A DNA stretch of 64,000 nucleotides from Strigamia acuminata. Lineage: Eukaryota; Arthropoda; Chilopoda; Geophilomorpha; Linotaeniidae. Below the pieces are notes generated by a model that saw only the letters and a program-made list of their open reading frames with translations, made no database searches and had not been told where the DNA came from. Positions 1 to 10,500 of this stretch are shown in pieces; the stretch's first letter is position 1; each line of letters starts with the position of its first letter. The stretch is taken from NCBI GenBank assembly GCA_949358305.1, contig OX442315.1, positions 2,666,001 through 2,730,000 of the forward strand, written 5' to 3'. The position numbers were made by a program, and so were the translations under genes.

Positions 1-723
1 GGGGAATCAATATCATTCACGTGCAGCACAGCAAAAACAAGTAAATGCGAATTGTATAAGTGCACAAATGTAAAGAAATTAGTCGTTAAAAGAACGAAAA
101 ACGAATATTATCGCTTTAAAATTAGAGATTTCGAGTCTTGCGTTATAGAAATTAATGATCTCGATCTGGACGATTCGGGTGCATTTCATTGCATCACCGA
201 TAAACACTACGAAGTGTTTAATCTTCTCGTCAAAGGTTAGTTCTGCACATCAAAACAAACGATTTTAACCGCATTGGTAAATTTGTTTAAACTTTTAGAA
301 CCACCGTCCCGCCTGTTTTATAACAACAGATTGTGGAGGAATAATTCAGAACATTTGATTACTCCAAACGACCAAGAGTACATCGTCTTTAAATGCCAAG
401 CATTCTCACTTGGAAGACCGTCTTTTATGTGGTGGAAGGACGGTCAACGCGTAGATAATGTCGACTATTACACTGACTCAATTTTTGAACCTGGGTCAAG
501 TATTGAAGTGTATTTCAAAAATGGCGTAAAGGAGAAAGAAATCAAATGTATTATTACCGATGTATTGGGAAGTGAAAAAGAAGTTTTAATTGGAAAATTT
601 GGCATGGCCTGTAAGTAATACAAGCAACGAAATAAATGAAATATTCCTATTTTTAGCACTCTTTATTTGTTGCAGATTCCACAGATGAAGTGTCACTTGC
701 AGACACGACTTTATCCATTCATG
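1..723 (+). pseudogene. Ig-domain gene copy 1, 5' part (exons 2-4a), interrupted
   Basis: This is the first member of the secreted Ig-gene cluster and is cut by the window edge. Exon 2 runs to 235 (donor at 236), exon 3 is 299-610, and exon 4 starts at 676 and is broken at 723. Exon 2 encodes an Ig domain with the CELY and FHCIT cysteine contexts. Exon 3 encodes a second Ig domain (FKCQ ... EIKC). All splice junctions are phase 1 and match copies 2-4. After CATG (720-723) the Gypsy LTR begins; exon 4 resumes at 24503. Exon 4a (48 nt) plus 4b (243 nt) gives 291 nt, the exon 4 length of copy 3, so only the insertion breaks it. Signal peptide and gene start lie outside the window. The function is unknown, probably an extracellular recognition or adhesion protein. 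Confidence 0.85.
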
Positions 724-2385
724 TGTGACAAATTAGCAATAGATGGCGCCACTAGTACTAGCGGCAAATTCAACCTCGAACTTACTATTTTCCATATAAA
801 TAGTTCACTAACATATTATTATGTTTGATACGACTGAATGTGATTCACATCGATAATATAAAGATATATTATCAATACTTAAGAAGATAAAATAGGCATT
901 ACTGTTTTATCACCGACACATGACGAGAAACACGGTTTCGAATGTATTTCCGTTCTGTGTATCCATTTCCTGTCCCCGGTATCCAGTTCCGGTTTGTGCT
1001 AAAAGATTAGCATAATCCCAATTTGCATCTCCGTATCCACTTCCTGCGATACGAGATTGGTGGAACTTAATCCCACCAAGTATAAAACTCCCTGACAACA
1101 GGAAGTTAAGGTTAGTCTTGATTTCTGGTTATTTGGTATGTTCCGCATGTCAAATAACTGTTTCTTACTCAGGGCATGGGCCTACCGGTCCATGCATAGC
1201 ATGGCTCTGCTGAGCCATGCAACCCCCGTCAACTGAAGGCGAAGTTCGGACTGTTAATGTTTCCGTCAAACGGTCTTGCCGAGGAGAAAGCCTCCCGCAT
1301 AAGTATCCTCGTGGTCGGACAATAGAATCACGTGTGATACCAAAGTATTTAGTAACCGTTAGTAGCACTGTTACTGAAAGAGATTGACTCCATCACTTGA
1401 TGGTGCCAAAGCAGTCTGCATGCAAAACATGCAGTTACCGCCAGTAGCACTATGTGTTTGGGAAAGTTATATCTCTTCGGTGATGGTGCCAAAGCAGTCT
1501 ACTTATGAGTAGTATCTCGGGTGATTAATTCTGTTGTGCAGAACTGCGGGCTATATCCCCCTGAATACCAGTGCCGTCTCTCACCGCACTGTTATTTAGG
1601 GCACGCGCGATACTGTTCTGCTCGGCAAGGCAAACTTTGACGGCAATTGTGTGTTGCGATGTTTAACCTTTATTATATTTTGTAGTTGATAAATACACCC
1701 TAATTGTTTAAACTTGGCAACAAGTTAACAACCGAAGTAAGTCACGAGACTTATTTCACTGTATGACGAATCAAATTCGTAACAATAAATTGAATACAAT
1801 TTATTGAGTTAATTTATTAAACTCACAACATCGCGAATTAAATATAATTCGCAAGCGGAACCTTGGCGAATAAATGACTTCATTTATTCATTACCAATTT
1901 CCAACCCTAGTTGTGGCGGTGCACATGAGTCAACCGCACCTCTCGGATCGAACCAAACAGCATTACACGGACCATTACACCAGATACGAACCAAGAACGC
2001 GAAGGAACACGAAGGAACCAGTTCCACGATTACGACGCGCCGACGGAAGCCGCGAGGACACAGCCAGCCCGGCTATCTGATGACATCTATACTCGGTCGA
2101 GCGGGCGTTTTGCCGTTCCCGAACCCCGGATCACCAATAACCGTAGTCATATTATTTTAGGGCTGTTTTACAGCCAATTTCATGTATAGTTTAACTTGTA
2201 TTTAACTTGCCAAATGTCGGCATTAGAATTTGTATAACTTTTAGGATTGATTATATTGTTTAGTAACAATAAATGTTATGTTTTGAGAAACTTGTTGTCT
2301 TTATTTTATCTCGTATTATTCACTATTTCACGCGACTTATACCCGGTACTATCATGCGATAGGAGTTGTGGTCGTCACCGTCACA
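724..2385 (+). repeat. 5' LTR of Gypsy 1 (1662 bp, hairpin-rich)
   Basis: It is a direct copy of 22837-24498. It begins TGTGAC and ends GTCACA. It is long for a Gypsy LTR and carries many perfect short inverted repeats, for example at 852-873, 1199-1220, 1416-1434, 1783-1806, 1833-1852 and 1868-1889 (see findings). No convincing ORF was found; short open frames here are repeated exactly in the other LTR and look incidental. Confidence 0.97.
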
Positions 2386-2387
2386 CG

Positions 2388-2405
2388 TGGAGGTCCCACC
2401 GAGAT
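2388..2405 (+). promoter_or_regulatory. Primer binding site, tRNA-Gln type
   Basis: TGGAGGTCCCACCGAGAT lies two bases after the 5' LTR. From memory of tRNA sequences it is complementary to the 3' end of eukaryotic tRNA-Gln, including CCA, so it is the likely minus-strand primer site. Confidence 0.7.
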
Positions 2406-3223
2406 AGGTTGCAAAGTTTAAATTTACCGAATTTAATAGAAAGTGAAAATTGAGATAAATAAAGATTATAACATTTTGAAACGAATTATATATTTCTACT
2501 TTTGCGAAGTAGGAAAATGTCTTTAAAAACGTTGGAATTCGTAAGAAATCTAACATTAAAGGGAATGTTATGTTGTGTTATAAAACACTCCAATAATTGA
2601 AAGAATTTATTTTCTAAATTTTCACGGAAGGTCTGTAAAACAGTTTCAATGTTGGTTGAATATTTTCGAAAGAATTATCCAATCAATAACGAGATTGACC
2701 AGACCAAAGTGCGGACGTGGTAGAAAACTACTGTAAGTAAAGGATTAGTCTCCACCAATAAAATATCGAGGGATTAAAGGATTATCGATCCTCGATGCCA
2801 CGCGGATCCAGACTGCAGAGGACCATTCGTATCCAGACCAGACCCGCGTACACGTGTTCCAGTAGCCATCTTGACCACGCCGTCCCGTTTAGTCCCGATT
2901 CGAAATTTCCACGCCGTAGACCAGCAAAGTTAAGTGTATTCCATTTACTATTCTAATAATAGTTTAAAGCGTATTTCTTTCCAAACGCTAGTTTACCTGT
3001 AGAAGATTTCGTTTGATTTTATTCTAGTTTGGTAATAGTTTAACGCGTATTAAACCACGCGAAGTTTAATTTCCTTTTGTTTAAAGTTTGTCGATAGTTT
3101 AACACGTTTAACCACCACGTGGAGTTTAAGCTTAACCTTATCGAAGTGTATTGTTATTTTGAAGTGTATTTTTATAAAGTGTGTTATCGTTCTTTAGAAA
3201 TAAAGAATTTAGAACCTTTTATT
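2406..3223 (+). other. Gypsy 1 leader, no gene seen
   Basis: Untranslated leader between the primer site and gag. It contains repeated GTTTAA/TTTAACGCG-type words and small inverted repeats near 3030-3120. The open frame extends upstream of the gag ATG to a GTG at 3119, but nothing supports translation there. Confidence 0.6.
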
Positions 3224-5305
3224 ATGTCTGACGAAAACATTCATGTGAATGAACGAGAGGTCGAAGATGGAAACTTGGAAAATAGTTACGTCCGACTCGA
3301 AGACCAAACGGATTTAATTCCGGACGATTTGACAGAGTATTGTCAACTCTATAATCTAAATCGGGCTGATTTCAAAACAATAACCGAAGCGGTTAATCAT
3401 GTACGCGTACTTGAGAAAAGAAATCAGAGAATTAGACCCGATGAAGATGAAGATTCGGAGAACGAAAGTCGGCATTCGCGGACTTCACACCGAACCCCAC
3501 GAAAAACGATTCCCACGAATCGTAAGCTGGACTTTCCCACTCCTAAAAAGAGGTTGGGATATCAAGCCCGGATAGTGTCGACTCCACAGCTAAACGAGAG
3601 AATGGTACGCGGACCATCGTTTAGCCGATCCCGTAGTCAACAAAGTTCTGGACAAAGAACACCCAGTTCTAATAGTCCTTTAAATCTAGCCAAACCAAGG
3701 TCTAGATCGACTAGTGTTAATCGAACGACTAACAATAATAATTTGGGTTTTATCCCCCAAACTTCAGGGCATAGACAGTACGTTACTCCAGCATCTGGAA
3801 ATAGACATTATGTCCCCCCGACACCGGGAAAAGGACAGTTTGTCCCCCCAACGCAGTCAAAAAGAGTGTCAAATCGAACTCCGAGGAGATCCGATCCGAT
3901 CTCACCATCCCCCGTTATTCAAAATTTACCGGCGGGAAAGACTCGTTCAAATCAGACACCCCCAGAACGTGTACAAAATGAAAGTAGTGTTCCACATGGA
4001 CAACATGTACCATCTGGTAATCATACACAGTATGAGAATTATGTTCCTCCAAGGAAAGAAATCCCTCAAGACAATCAGGTCCCTAAGGGAAATCTGCCCA
4101 ATTTTGAACAAAATTCAGGTTCGGCATCCTCCGCTGGTAGTTCATCTCAAGCGAGATTTTCTACCGACGATTTGGGAGCCATCCTTACCCATGTGCAAAA
4201 TATTCAAACTGATTGTGCACATCAAGTACAACAATTTATGCAGAATAATGCACAGCAAAATAATAATGCGAACAATTCAAACAAGACCTTTTTCAAAGGT
4301 CAGGATATGCCTGTTTTCGATGGAAAACAGAAGGACGTGGCTAAATTTTTGGCTACAGCCAAAACAGTCGCTGTCGCTAAAGGTTTAACTCTGGATGAGA
4401 TGGTAAAACGCGGAATACCAACTTATTTATCTGGTATAGCCCACGAATGGCATACCGATAACATCGACAAATTTGTTGACTGGAAAACTTTCGAAAAGTT
4501 GTTTTTGGCGGAGTTTGACATGATCCCTGTCACTCGAGCCCGAAAGCTTCGAAATTTAATCCAGGGCCCAGAAGAGCCACTTTATACATTTCTTTTGAGA
4601 TTTAAACAAGCTCAAGGATCTTATTCAAAAAGAGATGAGGCTCCCACTCTTCTCGAGAATTTGAACTTAGTTAGTTACAATCGAATAATCGATAGAGGTC
4701 TCTATGAAGAATCATTCAATGACATATTTCAATTTGTCCGACAAAATAGGGCTCTTTTCGAAGCCCAAAATGCTAGTGTGGACACTATTGTCAATAAAGA
4801 GGACGAAACTGTCCCGTCAAATACTCAAAAAGGTAAAGACGCCAGGAGTTCGCGCCCACTCATACGATCTACTCAGACGTTGAACGCCGAACCAGAAGTT
4901 GTACCTATGGAATCTGACGAGACAGACAGTCTTGAAAACGATGTTGGATTCAACAACATGGTATGTGCCTTATCAGAGAAAGCAACTGGAAAATGTTTCC
5001 ATTACAATCAACCAGGACACTTTAAGAGGGAATGTCCTTCGTTACAAAAAAGAAAATTTGTTCAGGACAAGCCCCAAGGTACTGGTAATAATACCAATAC
5101 CAATCCCGCCTCTGATCTTTTTAAACGACAGAGACAAAATTGGGTGACCGCTGAATCTTTGGACCAAAAACTTGAAGACTTCAAAACTACTATGCAAACT
5201 AGTATGACAAAATCCATGTCGGATTTGTTCACTAAATTTTTGGATCCAAAAAAGGCAACCACTCCACCTTTGGCGATTGAAGGTCCATCGGCTCCAAAAA
5301 ACTAA
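3224..5305 (+). CDS. gag: Gypsy 1 Gag polyprotein
   Basis: Structural capsid/nucleocapsid protein of the retrotransposon. The ATG at 3224 is preferred over the upstream GTG; it gives 693 residues. The N-terminal half is charged and Ser/Pro/Arg rich, with repeated YVPP-like units around residues 190-260. A retrotransposon gag domain follows at about 364-560 (FDGKQKDV ... ALFEAQ). A zinc knuckle lies near residue 590, but its second cysteine is Tyr (CFHYNQPGHFKREC against the usual CX2CX4HX4C), which should impair zinc binding. The frame ends TAA-TAG directly after a slippery heptamer. Since the LTRs are almost identical, this could be a master-element variant or a recent lesion. Confidence 0.92.
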   Translation: MSDENIHVNEREVEDGNLENSYVRLEDQTDLIPDDLTEYCQLYNLNRADFKTITEAVNHVRVLEKRNQRIRPDEDEDSENESRHSRTSHRTPRKTIPTNRKLDFPTPKKRLGYQARIVSTPQLNERMVRGPSFSRSRSQQSSGQRTPSSNSPLNLAKPRSRSTSVNRTTNNNNLGFIPQTSGHRQYVTPASGNRHYVPPTPGKGQFVPPTQSKRVSNRTPRRSDPISPSPVIQNLPAGKTRSNQTPPERVQNESSVPHGQHVPSGNHTQYENYVPPRKEIPQDNQVPKGNLPNFEQNSGSASSAGSSSQARFSTDDLGAILTHVQNIQTDCAHQVQQFMQNNAQQNNNANNSNKTFFKGQDMPVFDGKQKDVAKFLATAKTVAVAKGLTLDEMVKRGIPTYLSGIAHEWHTDNIDKFVDWKTFEKLFLAEFDMIPVTRARKLRNLIQGPEEPLYTFLLRFKQAQGSYSKRDEAPTLLENLNLVSYNRIIDRGLYEESFNDIFQFVRQNRALFEAQNASVDTIVNKEDETVPSNTQKGKDARSSRPLIRSTQTLNAEPEVVPMESDETDSLENDVGFNNMVCALSEKATGKCFHYNQPGHFKRECPSLQKRKFVQDKPQGTGNNTNTNPASDLFKRQRQNWVTAESLDQKLEDFKTTMQTSMTKSMSDLFTKFLDPKKATTPPLAIEGPSAPKN

Positions 5306-5330
5306 TAGAGGGGGTTACCGAAAACCCCCT
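5296..5330 (+). promoter_or_regulatory. Predicted -1 ribosomal frameshift signal (gag to pol)
   Basis: The heptamer AAAAAAC at 5296-5302 is in the X XXY YYZ register of gag (A AAA AAC). A 6-nt spacer containing the gag stop (5303-5308) follows. Then comes an 8-bp perfect stem, AGGGGGTT (5309-5316) with AACCCCCT (5323-5330), around a 6-nt loop. The pol frame is exactly gag -1 and is open from the slip site through to 6354. Confidence 0.85.
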
Positions 5331-6357
5331 AAAAAACCAGAGTAGTACATTGTCCTCTGAACTAGAAAATGTTCTAAACGAAACTCTGAATAAATTAGTA
5401 ATTCAAGATGAGGAAATTAAACGACCTAATCGTAAAACTAGGAAAAGGAATCCAAAGTATGTATTTAAGGAACCTTATCCCAACACTCCTTTTTCGATGG
5501 AGGAGACCGAAAACCCATTTACATCATTCGATGACGACCTCTTTCCTGCGGATAAGGGGGACGAATCTTGGCGAGAGTCCTTGAATGCAATAATCGAAGA
5601 CGCTATAAATCCTCCTGTTCGAGAGGAAACCAATAGTTCTAGTGGAGGAGTATGCGAAAGTTTGGAGGCAATGATGGAAAATTTAGATATCTCCTCGAAA
5701 TTATCTAGACATCATAGACTTCGTAAATATGTCAAAGAACATCAGCTCAAGAGAGCTGAAGTAGTTGAACGCATCAAACGTTTGGGAAACAGTGTCGACG
5801 ACCCCCGAATGAAAGTAACAATAGGTGGACTCACCTATAATGCGTTAATGGATTCAGGAGCCACCCAATGTTTTATTGGATTACAATTACTTGATAGTAC
5901 TTGTGCTTCCCCTGACTTCATTCAAGATTGTCCACGAAATATGAAAGTGTGTGCCGTCGGTATAACTCATATCCCTCTAGGACAAATAACCCTTTGTGTT
6001 CAATGGGCAGATGGAGTAGAATTCACTCCAATGAATTTCATCATTTTAGACCGAAATGTGTGTGGCCTAATTTTAGGACACAATTTTATGCGTCGTACAA
6101 CAATTAATTTAAATCCAGCACGAGCTGTATTTGACTGTGACAACAAACCTGGTTGGACTGCGCCTTACGTAGATAACGAATTTAATGACAGTCTAGCGAG
6201 GTTACGCACACTAAAAGACGACGGAACAGTCACTCATACACCCGACAATTGGGAAGAATTGTTGGTGAAAGATTGTGATTGCTCCGACGAGGAAAAGGCC
6301 AAATTACTAGAAGTAATTTCCGGAATCAAGCACGTCTTTCGGGACAAAGTTGGTTAA
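5302..6357 (+). pseudogene. pol: Gypsy 1 Pol part 1: aspartic protease, premature stop
   Basis: Read in the -1 frame from gag. The aspartic protease is recognised by the DSGATQ active site (about 5850) and the flap-side LILGH motif (about 6068). The region before it is charged and not conserved. The frame meets TAA at 6355-6357. The same frame continues without another stop through 6358-6460 with pol-like sequence up to the Copia insertion point, so the TAA looks like a nonsense mutation rather than a natural end. A TTG at 5350 could be counted as a start, but frameshifting explains expression better. Confidence 0.88.
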
Positions 6358-6460
6358 ACGAACCTTGCCAAACATAAAATTACGTTTAAAAAGGACGCGA
6401 AATGGAAAAAACAACCGTTTCGCATGTACAATCCAGCTAAAATTGCTATCATGACCAAAC

Positions 6461-6781
6461 TGTTAAGATATAATGTATATTGATAAGCAATCACTATTTA
6501 CAACACGTGTGTATATATATATCTTTGCGTATTATCATGTAGCTAAGTGTTAGTGTATGTGTTTGGCCAATGCGAGTGATCGCAATGTTTGTTTACATAC
6601 AGTGTCTGTATGCTGCCTACAGGTGGCGCTGATTGCATTGAGGTCATGTGACCAATCAATAAAGATCACTTGATGTTTTGGTTCTCACCTGTTAACATGT
6701 TGTGTGTTTCTTTCACCTGATGCATTTTTCCAATCCACTACATTTGTCACTATTAGCAGAAGTTAGCAACACTATTCAACA
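6461..6781 (+). repeat. 5' LTR of Copia A
   Basis: 321-bp direct repeat of 12072-12392, starting TGTTAAGATA and ending TTCAACA. An AATAAA word near 6657 could serve as the polyadenylation signal when the same sequence acts as 3' LTR. Confidence 0.96.
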
Positions 6782-6782
6782 A

Positions 6783-6793
6783 GGTTATGGGCC
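6783..6793 (+). promoter_or_regulatory. Copia A primer binding site (internal Met-initiator tRNA type)
   Basis: GGTTATGGGCC lies one base after the 5' LTR. It matches the complement of the anticodon-stem region of initiator tRNA-Met, the half-tRNA priming known for Drosophila copia. Confidence 0.75.
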
Positions 6794-7572
6794 ACAAACA
6801 ACGTGGGAAAAACAGGCAGAGTGAAGAGAAACATTTCAAGTCAACCACAGGTGAAAAAGTGGGCGTTTCTCCTCAAAATCCAAGATGGCGGCGCCCATGA
6901 GGAAAGTCAGCAACCTGTGTTCCAGCCAAGAATCTACGGTTTCACAAGCGATTATTGGCCATCAAGCGATGCAGGAACACTAAACGGGTTCGAACATTAT
7001 AGAACATTTATTTAATACGTTTATTTTGGCCATTTTCGGACGATTTCTCCGAATATCGCGAGGCGCGATACGTAACGTCGACGTGGCGTTAATTTTCGTC
7101 GAGAAGGCGATTCAACAAGACGTACGTGAGGACGGCGACGCTCGTCAACCACACGGGAAGTGTGAACGAGCCGGAAACGAAGAGGAATTGCCAAAAACAA
7201 GGGAACCTTTGATGAACGAATTTTTCGAGGCGAAAAAGACGGAAAAACGAGGAAAAATCAACAATACGACGATTTTTCTCAACCACACGTGAAGTGTGAT
7301 TCGAAGCTGTCGACACAATACAAGTGGTGAATCTGCAGCAGGAAGCCAACATATATGAACTCTTTATTTCGTTTATTTCGTTTTATTTTCGAATATATTG
7401 TTGAATACGATTATTAGCTTAGTGTTGTTACTAGGATACACTAACATAGTATTAAGAGCGAACTAACATCGCAACACTGCACCCAGTTGCGATTACCAGC
7501 ATTTCAAAGTGTTTTGAGCAATCTTGTGTGTGTTTTTGCTGTGTTTCTGGCGTGTTGGACACTAAATTCACG
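6794..7572 (+). other. Copia A leader, no gene seen
   Basis: Untranslated leader of about 780 bp between primer site and polyprotein start. Short open frames on both strands have no recognisable domain. Confidence 0.6.
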
Positions 7573-10500
7573 ATGGACACGGAAAAACTCGACCGGAAGA
7601 TAACACTTTTGAACCGAACGAACTATGACACGTGGAAACAGCAAATCAAAGTGCTGTTGATGCATCACGGATGTTGGGCCTTCACCGATGGAACACAAGA
7701 AGCGCTGGCACCGGGAGCATCTTGGCGGGATCGCTCGGACTTTCAACTACGGAAGGGGCGAGCTTTCAGCCTAATTTACTACGCCATCGAGGAGCAATAT
7801 CACGAATTGCTCAGCGGGACCGAGGACGCGAAAACAGCGTGGGATACGCTGAAAACTAACTTCGAACCGGTCTCGAGGGCGAGAATTATACGTCTGTTGG
7901 ACGAATTCTTCAATTTAAAATACGATCCAGCGACGGAGACGATCGGCGTATTCGCGGCGAAGATACGCAATGCGGCGAAGCGATTAGCCGACGTCAAACA
8001 CGATTTGGACAATTTGTATCAGGCATTCCAGCTCATCCGATACCTGCCACAAGAATACCAGTCAATTGTGCAGAGTATTTATCGATGGGACGATAAGGAT
8101 TTCACACTGGAAAAGGTTGAAGCGGAATTGGTCGCTGAGGAGGGCAGACTCGCGCAACAACGCAGAGATTCGGGCCAAGCGCCAATTACGGACGCTTTCA
8201 ACATGGGAACAAGCACAAAGAACAATGATAATTCGTCTAAATCCCAACAACAGCAAGGAAACAGCAGCCAAAACAACCGAGGCGGACAAAGGGGCGGCAA
8301 ATCGAATTATCGAGGCGGTAAAAATTCGCGGAATTTTCGAGGAAACACGACGGGATCACCAGGACGGGGGCCGTGTTTTCGGTGCAATCAACCAGGGCAC
8401 TGGGCGAGGGATTGCACGGCACAATTACCGTCAAACAACAGCCAAAACACGAATACAGCGGAAGAATTGGACACAAACATGTTCGATGTCGGATTTCTCA
8501 CCGAGTTGAGCGAGGAAGAGATGTTACAGTGCAGCGCAGCCAACAACTGTTGGATCTACGACACCGGGGCCACTGGACATTTTTGTAAAGATAGGAACCA
8601 GTTCTTCAACTTCAAGGAAACCACAGGGACAATAAGTCAAGCGGATAAGAAAACTTTGATTCAAATCCAAGGCGTCGGGGACGTTTGCGTGATGTGTTTG
8701 GTTGGAAGTGAGACAATTCCAATCACATTGAAGAAGGTCTATTATGCGCCGGACATGCGAAGAAATTTATTGTCGGGACCGTGCATCGACGAAGCACGAT
8801 GCAAAGTCGCCGTTGGCTCGGGACTGGTCAAGATATACGATCCTCAGTGGAAGAGACAGTTGATGGAAGGCGTGAAGAAGGATCGTCTATATTACATCAA
8901 ACTAAGCGACCAGAAGCCGGACTTTGAGAAGTTACGACAAAAAGCGAATAACAAGGCGAACGCCGGCGAACAAAGGAAACAAGAGCCAACTATTTCAACA
9001 CAGAGCACAACAAAGAGCGCGTCTAATCCTGAGGAAGCAAGGCTTTGGCATGAGCGGCTCGGACACATCTATTTTCCTAGCGTCCAAGCAATGAGCAAAG
9101 GAGGCGCAGTGATTGGATTGCCAATTTTGGATGTGCCAATCACGCAATGCGACGTTTGCACATTAGCCAAGAAGAAGGCGATTTCTCATAAGTCGTTGCC
9201 AGGAATTAGATCGACAGAGCCACTCCAGTTGCTACACATGGATGTATGTGGAGCATTTGGCACACCAACACTCTCGGGAAACGTATACTTCTTAACTATC
9301 ACGGATGACTTCTCTCGTTACTCCACAGTCTACTTAATGAAGAAGAAGGACGAAGTATTCGACATTTTCCAGAAACACGTGAAACGAATAGAACGGTTGC
9401 TTGGGAAATCGGTTCTCGCAATTCGTACGGATAACGGGATGGAGTTCTGCTCGAACAAGTTTGGAGAGTACCTCCAAGGACTAGGAATCGCCCACGAGAG
9501 GACTAACGCGTACACTCCAGTCCAAAATGGCGTTTCCGAGAGACTTAACCAGACATTAGCAAATGGAATGCGAGCGCTTGTGTACGATGCCGGCTTGGAA
9601 CATCGATTCTGGGGAGAAGCCATCCTGACTTTCAACTATCTCAGGAACAGGATCGCAAAGCTGAATTCGGACAAGACGCCGATGGAATTGTATTACGGAC
9701 GGAAACCATCGCTTAGACATTTGAGAAAATTCGGGAGTTTATGCTTTGTGCAGAAAAGGATTCGAGATGGCAAAATCGACAACAAGAGTCTGCATGGCAT
9801 TATGCTCGGGTATTCAAGAATCACGAGAGGATATAGAGTATGGCTGCCGGAGTTTTCCAAAGTAATTGAAACCAGCGACGTGAAGTTCGTGGAGAGCAGG
9901 CGCGGTGTTGAAGGCGTACTGGGCCTACCAGAAAAATACACGACATACATCGATAATTTGGACGACAATTTGGACACTGACAATGAGCGCCAATATTATT
10001 CGGATGAAGATGTCAGGCCGCCGCTACCCCCGCCAATACCAGTTAAAAAGAAGGAAGATCCACAACTGGAATTGCCCCCAGTTAAATTGAAATTTAGACT
10101 GCCAGACGACAAGTTGCGTCACAATTTACCAGAAGTGAAGTTGCAGGGCACTTTGCCACAACCCGGACAAGGACTTTTAAATCCAGTTCCAACTATTCCT
10201 GCACTAGTTTGGAAGAAAACGGAGAAAGTCAGACCGACTGGACAGAGAGATGTCGAGTACACGATCGAGGGCTACGACAAGCCCAAGCTACGCTCGATAC
10301 CCGACGTGAAGCGGTATTGTGCCGACCACAATCTCCGCGTACCAGAGCATCTGTTTGAGGACAAGAGAAAGAAGAAGCCCTCTGAATCGAATACGACGGC
10401 GGATAATCTTGACCTGGACTTTGATGATATGAATATCAACTTCGAAGCTAATCACCTGGAAGTCCACGTACCCGTACGTTATGAGGAAATTGCGAATTTA

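Noticed and set aside
910-2080. Short open frames in the Gypsy 1 LTRs (also 23023-24193)
   Set aside because: Identical in both LTRs, on both strands, without domains; non-coding LTR.
3119-3223. N-terminal extension of Gypsy 1 Gag from a GTG
   Set aside because: Non-ATG start; the ATG at 3224 opens a typical polar Gag start.
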